In this document: in pieces, positions 16,464-24,672 of the stretch | Numbering within the stretch: position 1 is the first letter of the stretch | Layout: every line of letters starts with the position of its first letter | From: an uncultured Bacteroidota bacterium | GTDB lineage: Bacteria; Bacteroidota; Bacteroidia; Bacteroidales; P3 | Reading direction: 5' to 3' | Assembly: GCA_902777005.1 (NCBI GenBank) | Contig: CACYSB010000009.1 | Location: forward strand, 20,376-84,375 | DNA length: 64,000 bases | Notes under the pieces: model-generated | What the model was told of the DNA's origin: nothing | Database searches by the model: none | The model's input: only the letters and a program-made list of their open reading frames with translations | Position numbers and translations under genes: made by a program

Positions 16464-19064
16464 ATGCAAGAGCGGCAATTTGACCCATGGCAGCAGGAAG
16501 CCATTGAGATCAGGGGCGGGCGGCATCTGGTGCTGGCGCCGCCGGGGTGCGGGAAGACGGACATCCTGACTGAGCGCGTGGTGCATGCCCACGAGCAAGG
16601 AGTGGAGTACAAGGATATGCTGTGCCTGACCTTCACCAACCGCGCCGCCAAGGGGATGGCGCAGCGCATCGCCGACCGCACCGGCAATCCCGTGCCAGAC
16701 GACCTCTATGTGGGCAACATACACCGCTACTGCTCGCAGATGCTCTTCAACCTCGGCTTGGTGAACCACAACAGTGCCATCATAGACGAAGGCGACGTGG
16801 ACAGCATCATACAGGAGGAACTCTGCAAACGCCTCGACATCAAGAGCCGCAGCACGGAGCTTATGCGCTATCAGCACGCCCTTTGGCAGCTGACACTTGG
16901 AATGCGCGGAGAAGTAATACTCCACAACGAACTGCTGCACACCGGCGCCATGGCGAAACTCTGCGACGTGCTGGGACGCCCATTCGACGAAGACTCGCTG
17001 ACCGACATCTACAACGACATTGACCAACTGACGGCACGCTACAGCATACTCTACGAACTGCCTGCCGCCAACACCATGCTGCTGGCAAAAGCCTACCAGC
17101 AATACAAGGCCGACAACGACCTGCTCGACTATGACGACCTGCTGGTGCTGGCCTATCAGCATCTATCCACAGCTGCGGAATGCCAGCATTATAGCTGGAT
17201 AGAAGTAGACGAAGTGCAGGATCTCAACGCGCTGCAATTCGCCCTTATAGACCTGCTGGCTACCGACGACGCCACCATTGTCTACCTCGGTGACGAGCAA
17301 CAGGCAATCTTCTCGTTCATCGGAGCCAAGCTGGAGACCCTCGAAGCCTTGAAGCAACGCTGCACAGGCAATATACACTATCTGCACACCAACTACCGCT
17401 CGCCGAAGTATCTGCTCGACCTGCAGAACGACTTTGCCGTGCATAATCTCGGCATACGGCGCGAACTGCTGCCGACAACCGACAACAACACCGAGAGACA
17501 GCCAGCAGACGTCTGTCTGCTCAACGTAGGCGACGCACAACTGGAAAGCTACTACGCGGCACGCTTTGCCAAGCGCTACGGCGACCTGAACCCGGACGGC
17601 CGCGTGGCAATATTGGTGAGCACCAACCGCGAGGCCGACGAGGTTAGCGACGCCATGACGGCGCAAAGCATAGAGCACTTCAAGATAAGCGGCACCGACC
17701 TCTTCTCGCAACCCACCATAAGGCTTCTTTTGGCGCACCTGAGCGTGCTGGCCGACGAGAGTGTCTTCATAGCATGGGCGCGCCTCTTCTGGGGCCTCAA
17801 AGTGACACCCACCTACACTGCTGCGCGTGCCTTGATGCGCGACCTGCGACGTGCTGCAATGCTTCCGACAGACTTCCTACTTTACCCCGGCAGCTCGTAC
17901 CTGCAGGCATTCGTCCACGCCTACGACACTGAGGAGCTCGTCATCTTCGACACCGAGACAACAGGCCTCGACACCCGCAACGACGACATCATACAGATTG
18001 CCGCCATCCGCGTGCGGCAGGGCAAAGTAGTAGGCAAGCCTTTCAACATAATTCTCGAGACAGCCAAAGAGCTGCCCGCCACCGTAGGCGGCCACCCCAA
18101 CCCCATGCTTGAGGTCTACCGCACAAGCAAGCGCTATCCTCGCGCCGAAGGCCTGCAGATGTTCATGAACTATTGCAAAGGCAAAGTCCTCGTGGGCCAC
18201 AACGTGGAATACGACTACCAGATACTGCGCAACAACCTGCTGCGTGAGGCAGGACAGGTAAAGCTCGAAGAGCTCTGCCCCAGATACTTCGACACACTGA
18301 AGTACATACGCCTCGTGCGGCCGCGCCTGCGCCACTACAAGCTCGGCCACCTGCTTGAGGTGCTGCATCTCGAAGGGCAGAACAGTCACCAGGCCGACGA
18401 CGACATCATGGCGACACTCTCGCTGCTCAATTTCTGCCACCTCAACGCCACGCAGATTGTCGCCAAACAGACACTCTTCATGGAGAGCCACCGCAAGCAG
18501 ATAGAAAAGTTCCGCGAACGCTACGCCGACGTCTATCGGCATGCCCTTGGCCGTATGCACGACGAGGGCAGCGGCATAATCGAGGAGATGTCCTATTTCT
18601 ACGACAGGCTCGGCGAGAGGGTGGACAAATGGGAGCACCTGCTGCACTACATAGACGCCGATGTTGTACGTCCCGACCTCTACCCCACCCTGCGCCTGCA
18701 ACTCGACCGCTACACCACCGACCTATGCACCAGCAAGGAGGCCGACATGTGCGGCAGCTCGCTGCAGGAGCGCTACATCATATCCACCGTGCATAAAGCC
18801 AAAGGCCTGGAATTCGACACCGTGATAGTATACCACGCCATCGACGGCTGCTATCCGGGTGCCCACAGTTGGACCGAGAAGCAGATACAGGAGGATGCCC
18901 GACGCCTCTTCGTGGCCCTCTCGCGCTCGCGCAAGCACCTCTGCGTCATATACGACGAGTACTACGGGCGCTCAACACATGCCCTCAGCCCCTTCCTTGA
19001 GAAAGTCAAGAGCCACTTCACCCTGTACCGACGCAGCAGCAACGGCAAAATAAGCGAATATTGA
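16464..19064 (+). CDS. UvrD/PcrA-type SF1 helicase with an inserted DEDDh 3'-5' exonuclease domain
   Basis: An 866-residue cytoplasmic protein. Helicase motifs are in order: Walker A (LAPPGCGKTDIL), motif Ia (CLTFTNRAAKGM), motif II (WIEVDEVQDLN), motif III (VYLGDEQQAIFSFIGA) and motif IV (NYRSP). The C-terminal motifs V (ISTVHKAKGLEFDTVIV) and VI (RRLFVALSRSRKHL) appear only after residue 760. Between them, at about 490-660, sits a DnaQ-like exonuclease with Exo I (VIFDTETTGLD), Exo II (VGHNVEYDYQIL) and Exo III (HQADDDIMATL), all acidic and His residues present. The enzyme should unwind DNA and degrade 3' ends in one chain, which suggests a repair or recombination-control role. The DEDDh insertion splits the second helicase core domain. 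The gene lies 36 bases upstream of an ECF sigma operon, with no clear functional link. Confidence 0.92.
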   Translation: MQERQFDPWQQEAIEIRGGRHLVLAPPGCGKTDILTERVVHAHEQGVEYKDMLCLTFTNRAAKGMAQRIADRTGNPVPDDLYVGNIHRYCSQMLFNLGLVNHNSAIIDEGDVDSIIQEELCKRLDIKSRSTELMRYQHALWQLTLGMRGEVILHNELLHTGAMAKLCDVLGRPFDEDSLTDIYNDIDQLTARYSILYELPAANTMLLAKAYQQYKADNDLLDYDDLLVLAYQHLSTAAECQHYSWIEVDEVQDLNALQFALIDLLATDDATIVYLGDEQQAIFSFIGAKLETLEALKQRCTGNIHYLHTNYRSPKYLLDLQNDFAVHNLGIRRELLPTTDNNTERQPADVCLLNVGDAQLESYYAARFAKRYGDLNPDGRVAILVSTNREADEVSDAMTAQSIEHFKISGTDLFSQPTIRLLLAHLSVLADESVFIAWARLFWGLKVTPTYTAARALMRDLRRAAMLPTDFLLYPGSSYLQAFVHAYDTEELVIFDTETTGLDTRNDDIIQIAAIRVRQGKVVGKPFNIILETAKELPATVGGHPNPMLEVYRTSKRYPRAEGLQMFMNYCKGKVLVGHNVEYDYQILRNNLLREAGQVKLEELCPRYFDTLKYIRLVRPRLRHYKLGHLLEVLHLEGQNSHQADDDIMATLSLLNFCHLNATQIVAKQTLFMESHRKQIEKFRERYADVYRHALGRMHDEGSGIIEEMSYFYDRLGERVDKWEHLLHYIDADVVRPDLYPTLRLQLDRYTTDLCTSKEADMCGSSLQERYIISTVHKAKGLEFDTVIVYHAIDGCYPGAHSWTEKQIQEDARRLFVALSRSRKHLCVIYDEYYGRSTHALSPFLEKVKSHFTLYRRSSNGKISEY

Positions 19065-19100
19065 TTTTACTTCCTGCCGGTTAGAGCGTATAATAGGCAA

Positions 19101-19637
19101 ATGAACAGCTCAACGGACATAGAACTGATGCAGCAGCTGCGTGGCGGCAGCGAGTCAGCCCTGCGCCAACTCATCGAGCGTCACCGCGAACGCCTCTACC
19201 GTCTGGCCTACCACCTGTTGAATGACCGTGACGCCGCCAGCGATGCTGTGCAGGAGACCTTCATACGCCTGTGGAAACACTCGAGGCGTTACGACCAGAG
19301 CAAAAGCCTGTCCACATGGCTCTGTACCATCTGCGCCCGGCGCTGCTACGACGAGCTGCGCCGTAGGTACCGACACTTCTCACTCATCACCACCCTGCAC
19401 ACTGAAGCAGTAAATCCCGACGACATGGCCGCCGACGAGCTCCTCAACCTGCTGCAACAAGCCGTCGCCTCACTTCCACCCAAACAACGTATAGTCTACC
19501 AACTGCGCGAAATAGAAGGCCTCAGCGCCGACGAGGTAGCCGTAGTCACCCGCATGAGCGCCGACAATGTGAAAGCCAACCTATACGTGGCACGCACCGC
19601 CGTCCGCGAAAAACTGAAGCAATATGGAATACAATGA
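19101..19637 (+). CDS. ECF-type RNA polymerase sigma factor (sigma-70 family)
   Basis: A 178-residue sigma factor with region 2 (RHRERLYRLAYHLLNDRDAASDAVQETFIRLWKH is the area; the key part is DAASDAVQETFIRLW) and region 4 (LPPKQRIVYQLREIEGLSADEVAVVTRMSADNVKANL area, key HTH EGLSADEVAVVTRMS). Region 3 is absent, as expected for ECF factors. It directs RNA polymerase to a small regulon. The stop overlaps the start of the next gene (19624) by 14 bases, so the following small membrane protein is translationally coupled and is the natural candidate anti-sigma partner. The helicase gene upstream is close, but a separate promoter cannot be excluded. Confidence 0.92.
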   Translation: MNSSTDIELMQQLRGGSESALRQLIERHRERLYRLAYHLLNDRDAASDAVQETFIRLWKHSRRYDQSKSLSTWLCTICARRCYDELRRRYRHFSLITTLHTEAVNPDDMAADELLNLLQQAVASLPPKQRIVYQLREIEGLSADEVAVVTRMSADNVKANLYVARTAVREKLKQYGIQ

Positions 19638-19929
19638 ACTCATAGCAAAAATACAGCACCAGCCTGTCGACACCCCTGACACCGATGCCATCCTCGCCGG
19701 CATGCGCCGCAAAATGCACCGCAGCAGACAACGCCAGGCATTAGTGGCTGCAGCATGCCTGTTGCTGGCCATTGTACCGCTGGCATTACCCATAGCTGAC
19801 ACCACGCCCAAGCCCACCCTCGCCGAAACCGTCAGTGCGACACTCCCGTCCTCGCCCAACGACCTACCGGCACCCCTTTCAGGCTACAGAAACTCGCTTC
19901 GCAACCATCAAATACATACCGTAATATGA
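19624..19929 (+). CDS. Small single-span membrane protein, possible anti-sigma partner
   Basis: A 101-residue protein with a basic cytoplasmic N-terminus (KIQHQPVDTPDTDAILAGMRRKMHRSRQRQ), a membrane helix (about 39-57, ALVAAACLLLAIVPLALPIA) and a short outside tail. It overlaps the sigma gene by 14 bases and the next gene by 4 bases (ATGA). The position and topology fit an anti-sigma factor, but it lacks the zinc-binding ZAS signature HxxxCxxC, and the N-terminal segment is short. Small Bacteroidetes proteins of this type beside ECF genes are common and poorly characterised. The call is from context. Confidence 0.7.
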   Translation: MEYNELIAKIQHQPVDTPDTDAILAGMRRKMHRSRQRQALVAAACLLLAIVPLALPIADTTPKPTLAETVSATLPSSPNDLPAPLSGYRNSLRNHQIHTVI

Positions 19930-20861
19930 AACGTCATTCCATCATCATCGCAGCGGCATCGCTGCTGCTGGCCTCGTGCGCCGCACACTATGTGGCCACC
20001 GACAGCGTGACACGCCAACTGGACGGCTCACGCAGCATTTTAACCTCACACAGCGACACCGCCCTCTTCAAAGGCTGGCAGGAAGATACCCTCGCCACAC
20101 CGCTGCCCTTCGACTTCCGCAGCGAGAAAGACACCATGCGCTACTCCTACACCATAGATATTATCAACGGCGGATGGAGCGTGCAACACGACAGCATGCC
20201 GCGCCTGCTGCAACCCGAGGTGACCGTCGGCAAAAGCTTCCGCTGGTTCACCACCCGCTATAGCTACACAGCCCGTTTCCCGCAGCTCGACAGCCTGCCG
20301 GTGCCCATCTCCGACTACCTCACCGAAGACGAACAGCAGCTGCTCTTCTCCCACAGCGAGCTGCCCGCCGACTGGAACGGCAACGACCTCTACGGCATGC
20401 TCGACAATCTGAACACCAAGTATGTACGGTGGTGGAGCCACTGTCTGTTCGAGAGAGAAATGGCAGCTTATGCCGCCGTCTGCGACAGCACGCAACGAGC
20501 TCTGCTGGACAAATACCACGACACCCTCTTAGTCCTCACCCTCGCCGAGCTGCCCAACGAATTCAAATCGGCAAGCAATGTATCCACTGCCTTCCCCGAG
20601 CTGGAATTCATCAACAGGATCAACAGTGTAGGCTTCGAGGCACTACAGAAGTCCCAAGACCTTTGGGAACTCAACAGGTGGGTGCTGTGGCGCATACAGC
20701 TGCCTGGCGGACGCATGTCGGAGCACATGGTCAGCGCCGACCGCATGATCATGGGCGACTATGTGATTGAGGAGCACGCCAACGTCGTCAACTGGTGGGC
20801 CGTCATACTTACACTGCTTCCCATTGCCGGTATTGCAGCGCTGTTAGCGAAACGCCGGTAG
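19926..20861 (+). CDS. Lipoprotein with C-terminal membrane helix, unknown function
   Basis: A 311-residue protein with a lipoprotein signal (LLLASCAAHYVATD, Cys at about 18). A ~260-residue outside domain is rich in Trp and Asp (RWFTTRYSYTARFPQLD, LPADWNGNDLYGML). A C-terminal membrane helix (WWAVILTLLPIAGIAALLAKRR) follows. I do not recognise the family. It overlaps the previous gene by ATGA and closes the three-gene ECF operon, so it may be the sensor or output of that system. A lipid anchor at one end and a membrane helix at the other would tether the domain at both ends. The stop codon sits at the start of an 11-bp phased CpG element. Confidence 0.75.
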   Translation: MKRHSIIIAAASLLLASCAAHYVATDSVTRQLDGSRSILTSHSDTALFKGWQEDTLATPLPFDFRSEKDTMRYSYTIDIINGGWSVQHDSMPRLLQPEVTVGKSFRWFTTRYSYTARFPQLDSLPVPISDYLTEDEQQLLFSHSELPADWNGNDLYGMLDNLNTKYVRWWSHCLFEREMAAYAAVCDSTQRALLDKYHDTLLVLTLAELPNEFKSASNVSTAFPELEFINRINSVGFEALQKSQDLWELNRWVLWRIQLPGGRMSEHMVSADRMIMGDYVIEEHANVVNWWAVILTLLPIAGIAALLAKRR

Positions 20862-20973
20862 CGGACCGTATCCGCACCGTACCCTCTCCGACATCGGTCC
20901 GACATTCCTTCGAAAGAAAACCGTTAAACAGTCGGAGCGACTACGGAGCGGAGTCGGAGAGGCTCCGTAGCCG
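20856..20973. repeat. Intergenic element 1: CpG steps every 11 bp
   Basis: CG dinucleotides occur at 20856, 20867, 20878, 20889, 20900, 20911, 20922, 20933, 20944, 20955 and 20966, each exactly 11 bp apart. The bases between them vary, with C-rich words on the left (CCGTACCCTCTCCGAC) and their complements on the right (GTCGGAG, CTACGGAG). The first CG lies in the last codons of the gene ending at 20861, and the rest fills the gap between two convergent genes. It shares words with the elements at 30741, 39333 and 51198. Confidence 0.85.
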
Positions 20974-21013
20974 ACTGGCATTATACTAATACTTCTTGAG
21001 AATCGGCAGCGCA

Positions 21014-21859
21014 TCAAAGCAGGTGCAGACACTGCTCGATGGGGATGCCGAGGCGGATGTCATCCTGATGGCGGTTGCGGTCGATGAGGCGGCTGACGAC
21101 GGTCATGGCCGTCTGGGTGCTCTGACGCAGGGTTTCGCCGTTCATGAGGTGGCCGATGAGGACTGAGGAGAAGATGTCGCCGGTGCCAGGGAAGGTGAGC
21201 GGGATTTCGTCGTAGTCGAGGCGGAAATAGCGTCCCTCGTCGAGGTTCTGTGCGATGCCGGCGAGCTGGCTGTCACTGCGGCGGCCGATGACGCACGACT
21301 GGCCGTCGACCTTAGCGCTGGTGATGACCACGGCTTTGGCGCCGAGGGCGGCCACAGCGTCGAGCATGCGGCAGGCCTCGTCCCACGTCATTCCCTCAGC
21401 CTTGAACGGGGTGCCGGTGAGGTAGCATGCCTCGGTGTAGTTGGGGAAGGTGAGGTCGGCGACGCTGACCATGTCGCGCATGAGCTCCACGTGGCGCTGG
21501 TCGAGGCCGTTGTATAGGCTGCCGCTGTCGGCCATCACGGGGTCGACGAAGACCGCCGTGCCTTCGTTGCGGAGGGTGCGGCAGTAGTCGGCCACCAGAC
21601 GCGCCTGCTCGTCGCTGAACATGAAGCCTGTGCAAACGGCATCGAAACGGAAGCCGAGCTTCTGCCACACCGGCATAGTGTCGCGCATGTAGGAGGTGGT
21701 CTCCATGACGGAGAAATCGCGGTAGTCGAAGTTGTTGCTCACCAGGGCGGTGGGCAGGTTGTAGACGGCGTGGCCGTAGTAGGTGAGTATAGGCCACATG
21801 GCCACCATGCCCACGTGGCTGTGGCCGACGACGTCGTTGATAAGCAGTATTTGCTTCAT
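21014..21859 (-). CDS. pdxK: Pyridoxal/pyridoxamine kinase
   Basis: A 281-residue ribokinase-fold protein beginning [31 protein letters not shown] sequence; the key words are [15 protein letters not shown] and LPTALVSNN. It also has [16 protein letters not shown] and the C-terminal anion-hole motif [15 protein letters not shown], where the Asp of GTGD is the catalytic base. This is the Bacteroidetes form of pyridoxamine kinase, which phosphorylates B6 vitamers to PLP precursors in the cytoplasm. The start codon overlaps the queF stop by ATGA, so it is translationally coupled to the queuosine genes. That is an odd pairing: no queuosine step is known to need this kinase. The much longer upstream open frame overlaps queF in another frame and was not used. 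Confidence 0.9.
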   Translation of the reverse strand: MKQILLINDVVGHSHVGMVAMWPILTYYGHAVYNLPTALVSNNFDYRDFSVMETTSYMRDTMPVWQKLGFRFDAVCTGFMFSDEQARLVADYCRTLRNEGTAVFVDPVMADSGSLYNGLDQRHVELMRDMVSVADLTFPNYTEACYLTGTPFKAEGMTWDEACRMLDAVAALGAKAVVITSAKVDGQSCVIGRRSDSQLAGIAQNLDEGRYFRLDYDEIPLTFPGTGDIFSSVLIGHLMNGETLRQSTQTAMTVVSRLIDRNRHQDDIRLGIPIEQCLHLL

Positions 21860-22310
21860 AGCTTGTAGTTGGTCATGCGGTGCTCGGCGAGGGCCTCGTA
21901 TTTGGTGCCGGGGCGGCCGTAGTTGGCGAAGGGGTGTATGCTGATGCCTCCGCGTGGGACGAAGAGGCCGACGACCTCGATGTAGCGGGGGTCCATGAGC
22001 TTCACGAGGTCGTTCATGATGATGTTGACGCAGTCCTCGTGGAAGTCGCCGTGGTTGCGGAACGAGAAGAGGTAGAGCTTGAGGCTCTTGCTCTCCACCA
22101 TCTGCACGTCGGGGATGTAGAGAATCTTTATCTCGGCGAAGTCGGGCTGGCCGGTGATGGGGCACAGGGTGGTGAACTCGGGGCAGTTGAGCTGCACCCA
22201 GTAGTCGCGCTCGGGGTGGCGGTTCTCGAAGGTCTCCAGCACCTCTGGGGCGTAAGTGTCGGGGATATTACTCTTGTGGCCGAGGGCCTGCAGGTTGTCT
22301 TGTTCTCTGT

Positions 22311-22314
<4 letters not shown>
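21856..22314 (-). CDS. queF: NADPH-dependent 7-cyano-7-deazaguanine reductase (QueF)
   Basis: A 152-residue protein of the short (YkvM-type) T-fold class. QueF reduces preQ0 to preQ1 in queuosine synthesis. The conserved family pieces are [20 protein letters not shown], with the catalytic Cys in LCPITGQPD, then [21 protein letters not shown] and [13 protein letters not shown]. The ATG at 22314 overlaps the queE stop by four bases (ATGA), which supports that start over the longer frame. It is the fourth of the que genes behind the preQ1 riboswitch. Confidence 0.97.
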
Positions 22315-22900
<586 letters not shown>

Positions 22901-22901
<1 letters not shown>

Positions 22902-23236
22902 CACTCGTCCACTTCGTAGGTTGCGGTGTTGCCGGTGGTCTCCTGCACGTCGACGCGGTAGCAGCTGGGCACCTGCTGCTGGCACCAGCGGGCGATGTTC
23001 TCGGCCGTGGGGTTGCAGCCGATGACGTCGTTAATGACCTGGTGGTCGAGGCGGTCGACAATCTGGCTCTTTATCTTCGAGAAGTCGACCACCATGCCGT
23101 TACGGTCAAGCTCGCGTGCGCGGCAGTGGATGGTAATCTGCCAGTTGTGGCCGTGGAGCTGGGTGCACTTGCTTGGGTAGTCGAGCTCCAGACGGTGGGC
23201 GCCGGAGACCTCTATATGTTTGGTTACGTAGTACAT
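22901..23236 (-). CDS. queD: 6-carboxy-5,6,7,8-tetrahydropterin synthase (QueD)
   Basis: A 111-residue T-fold enzyme of the PTPS family. Zinc ligands are in SGAHRL and LHGHNW (HxH), and the catalytic Cys is in YPSKCTQLHGHNW. Also visible are GMVVDFSKIK and LDHQVIND, typical of QueD. It makes carboxytetrahydropterin from dihydroneopterin triphosphate, the first committed step of queuosine synthesis. The gene ends by overlapping queE (TGATG) and starts 6 bases after queC, so it is inside the riboswitch-controlled operon. Confidence 0.96.
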
Positions 23237-23242
23237 ATTCAG

Positions 23243-23902
23243 CTATGAATTATATTTTGTCGGGTCGGGGATACCAGCTTCGCGGAAGGCCTCGCGGCGC
23301 TCGGTGCAGGTGCCGCAGGTGCCGCAGTGGTGCTCGCCACCGCGGTAGCACGAGTAGGTCGCGCCGTAGTCGATGCCCAGCTGCGCGCCGCGACGGATGA
23401 TGTCGGCTTTGCTGATGTTTGTATACGGCGCTGCCAACTGCACACCTTCATAGGTGCCTGCCTGCATGGCGGCATTCATGGCGTCGACGAACATCGGCCG
23501 GCAGTCGGGGTAGATGGCGTGGTCGCCACCATGGTTGGCAATCAGCACACGCTTAAGGCCGCGGCTTTCGGCGAGGCCACAGGCGATGGAGAGCATGATG
23601 CCGTTGCGGAAGGGTACCACGGTGCTCTTCATGTTCGCCTCGTCATAGTTGCCATCGGGGATGTCGGCGGCGCCGCTGAGGAGCGACGACTGGAAATAGC
23701 GGCTCATGAAGCCAAGTTCTATCACCAAGTGCTCTATGCCAAGCAAAGCACAATGATGCTTGGCACAGGCTATCTCGCGCGCGGCGTGGTTGCTGCCATA
23801 GTCAAAAGTAACGGCGAGCGCGACACGCTCACGCTCCTCGTAGAGCAGCGTGGTCGAGTCGAGCCCGCCGGAATAGATAATTACACTGTCTTTCTGTGTC
23901 AT
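23243..23902 (-). CDS. queC: 7-cyano-7-deazaguanine synthase (QueC)
   Basis: A 219-residue PP-loop ATPase with IIYSGGLDSTTLLY at the N-terminus (SGGLDST loop), then FDYGSNHAAREI and VPFRNGIMLSIA. A C-terminal zinc site CYRGGEHHCGTCGTC is present. QueC converts 7-carboxy-7-deazaguanine to preQ0 with ATP and ammonia. The ATG at 23902 was chosen because the preQ1-I aptamer ends four bases before it. It is the first gene of queC-queD-queE-queF-pdxK. No tgt or queA/queG is present in the window. Confidence 0.97.
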   Translation of the reverse strand: MTQKDSVIIYSGGLDSTTLLYEERERVALAVTFDYGSNHAAREIACAKHHCALLGIEHLVIELGFMSRYFQSSLLSGAADIPDGNYDEANMKSTVVPFRNGIMLSIACGLAESRGLKRVLIANHGGDHAIYPDCRPMFVDAMNAAMQAGTYEGVQLAAPYTNISKADIIRRGAQLGIDYGATYSCYRGGEHHCGTCGTCTERREAFREAGIPDPTKYNS

Positions 23903-23906
23903 GATT

Positions 23907-23943
23907 CTTGTTTTGTTAAAGGGGGTTGGCAAGAAGACCCCTG
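23907..23943 (-). promoter_or_regulatory. preQ1 class I riboswitch upstream of queC
   Basis: On the minus strand the leader reads AGGGG, a loop with UCUUCUUGCCAA, then CCCCU, and the A-rich tail UUAACAAAACAAG. AGGGG pairs with CCCCU (stem P1), and CUUG in the loop can pair with CAAG in the tail (pseudoknot P2). The tail UUAACAAAACAAG matches that of the structurally known Thermoanaerobacter tengcongensis preQ1-I aptamer, and the gene context (queC first) is the classic one. The pseudoknot's CAAG ends four bases before the queC ATG, so preQ1 binding should block translation initiation directly. It lies in the 49-base gap after the SIMPL gene. Confidence 0.87.
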
Positions 23944-23951
23944 CGGATGGT

Positions 23952-24656
23952 TTATTTCAGGTAGTACTCGACGGTGGTCACCACACGTACCTTCTTGATC
24001 TGCGGGGTGTTCTCGTCGAGATCCTCGACCTCGAAGTATCCCTGCGAAGCGGTGCGCATCTTGCCGATGCGGCTGTGGCTGTTCTTGGCGAACTCGTCGG
24101 CGGCCGAGCGGGCGTTCTCAAGGCTCTCGGCAATCATAGAGGGCTTAATGTCGTTGAGGCCGTGGTACTCGTAGCTGGCATAACTGCTGCTGATGATGTT
24201 CTGCTTCAGCAGGTCGCCGTCGATGGTGCGCTCCAACTCACGCACCACGTCCATCTTGTCGGTGAAGACGTTGATTGTCTGGTTGGCGTTGTAGCGGAAG
24301 CGGATGTTGTTGGTGTAGTAGCTGTCGTAGCGGTCGTTGAAGTGAGCCGAGGTGTACTTGATTTCCTCGTCGGTGAATCCGGCCTTCTTCAGCAGGTCGA
24401 CCACAGCCTTCTCGTTGCGCTCCATGGTGGCGCGCAGGTCGGTGAGCTCGTTGTCCTGGCCGCTGAAGCTGACGCGCAGCACCACGCGGTCGGCAGGCAC
24501 CTCCTTCTCGCAGAGGCCGCGCACCTTGACGGTGTCGTCGTATGACTTGAGCGTTTTCACGGTGCACACCATGAAGATGCCCAGCACGAGAGCAGCCAGC
24601 ACAATGGCGCCGCCCTGAATCATGTTCTTTTTGAACGGTATCTGACTTCCTTTCAT
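23952..24656 (-). CDS. SIMPL-domain (DUF541) membrane-anchored protein
   Basis: A 234-residue protein with an N-terminal membrane helix (about 14-33, GGAIVLAALVLGIFMVCTV) and an outside SIMPL domain. Recognisable parts are VRGLCEKEVPADRVVLRVSF, AVVDLLKKAGFTDEEI, TDKMDVVRELE and a C-terminal VRVVTTVEYYLK. SIMPL (DUF541) proteins occur in bacterial envelopes and in a human signalling protein; in bacteria they are linked to envelope or oxidative stress without a known reaction. It sits 16 bases downstream of the C25 peptidase gene and upstream of the que operon, so transcription may run through all of them. Confidence 0.9.
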   Translation of the reverse strand: MKGSQIPFKKNMIQGGAIVLAALVLGIFMVCTVKTLKSYDDTVKVRGLCEKEVPADRVVLRVSFSGQDNELTDLRATMERNEKAVVDLLKKAGFTDEEIKYTSAHFNDRYDSYYTNNIRFRYNANQTINVFTDKMDVVRELERTIDGDLLKQNIISSSYASYEYHGLNDIKPSMIAESLENARSAADEFAKNSHSRIGKMRTASQGYFEVEDLDENTPQIKKVRVVTTVEYYLK

Positions 24657-24672
24657 AGTATTATTAGTTTAA

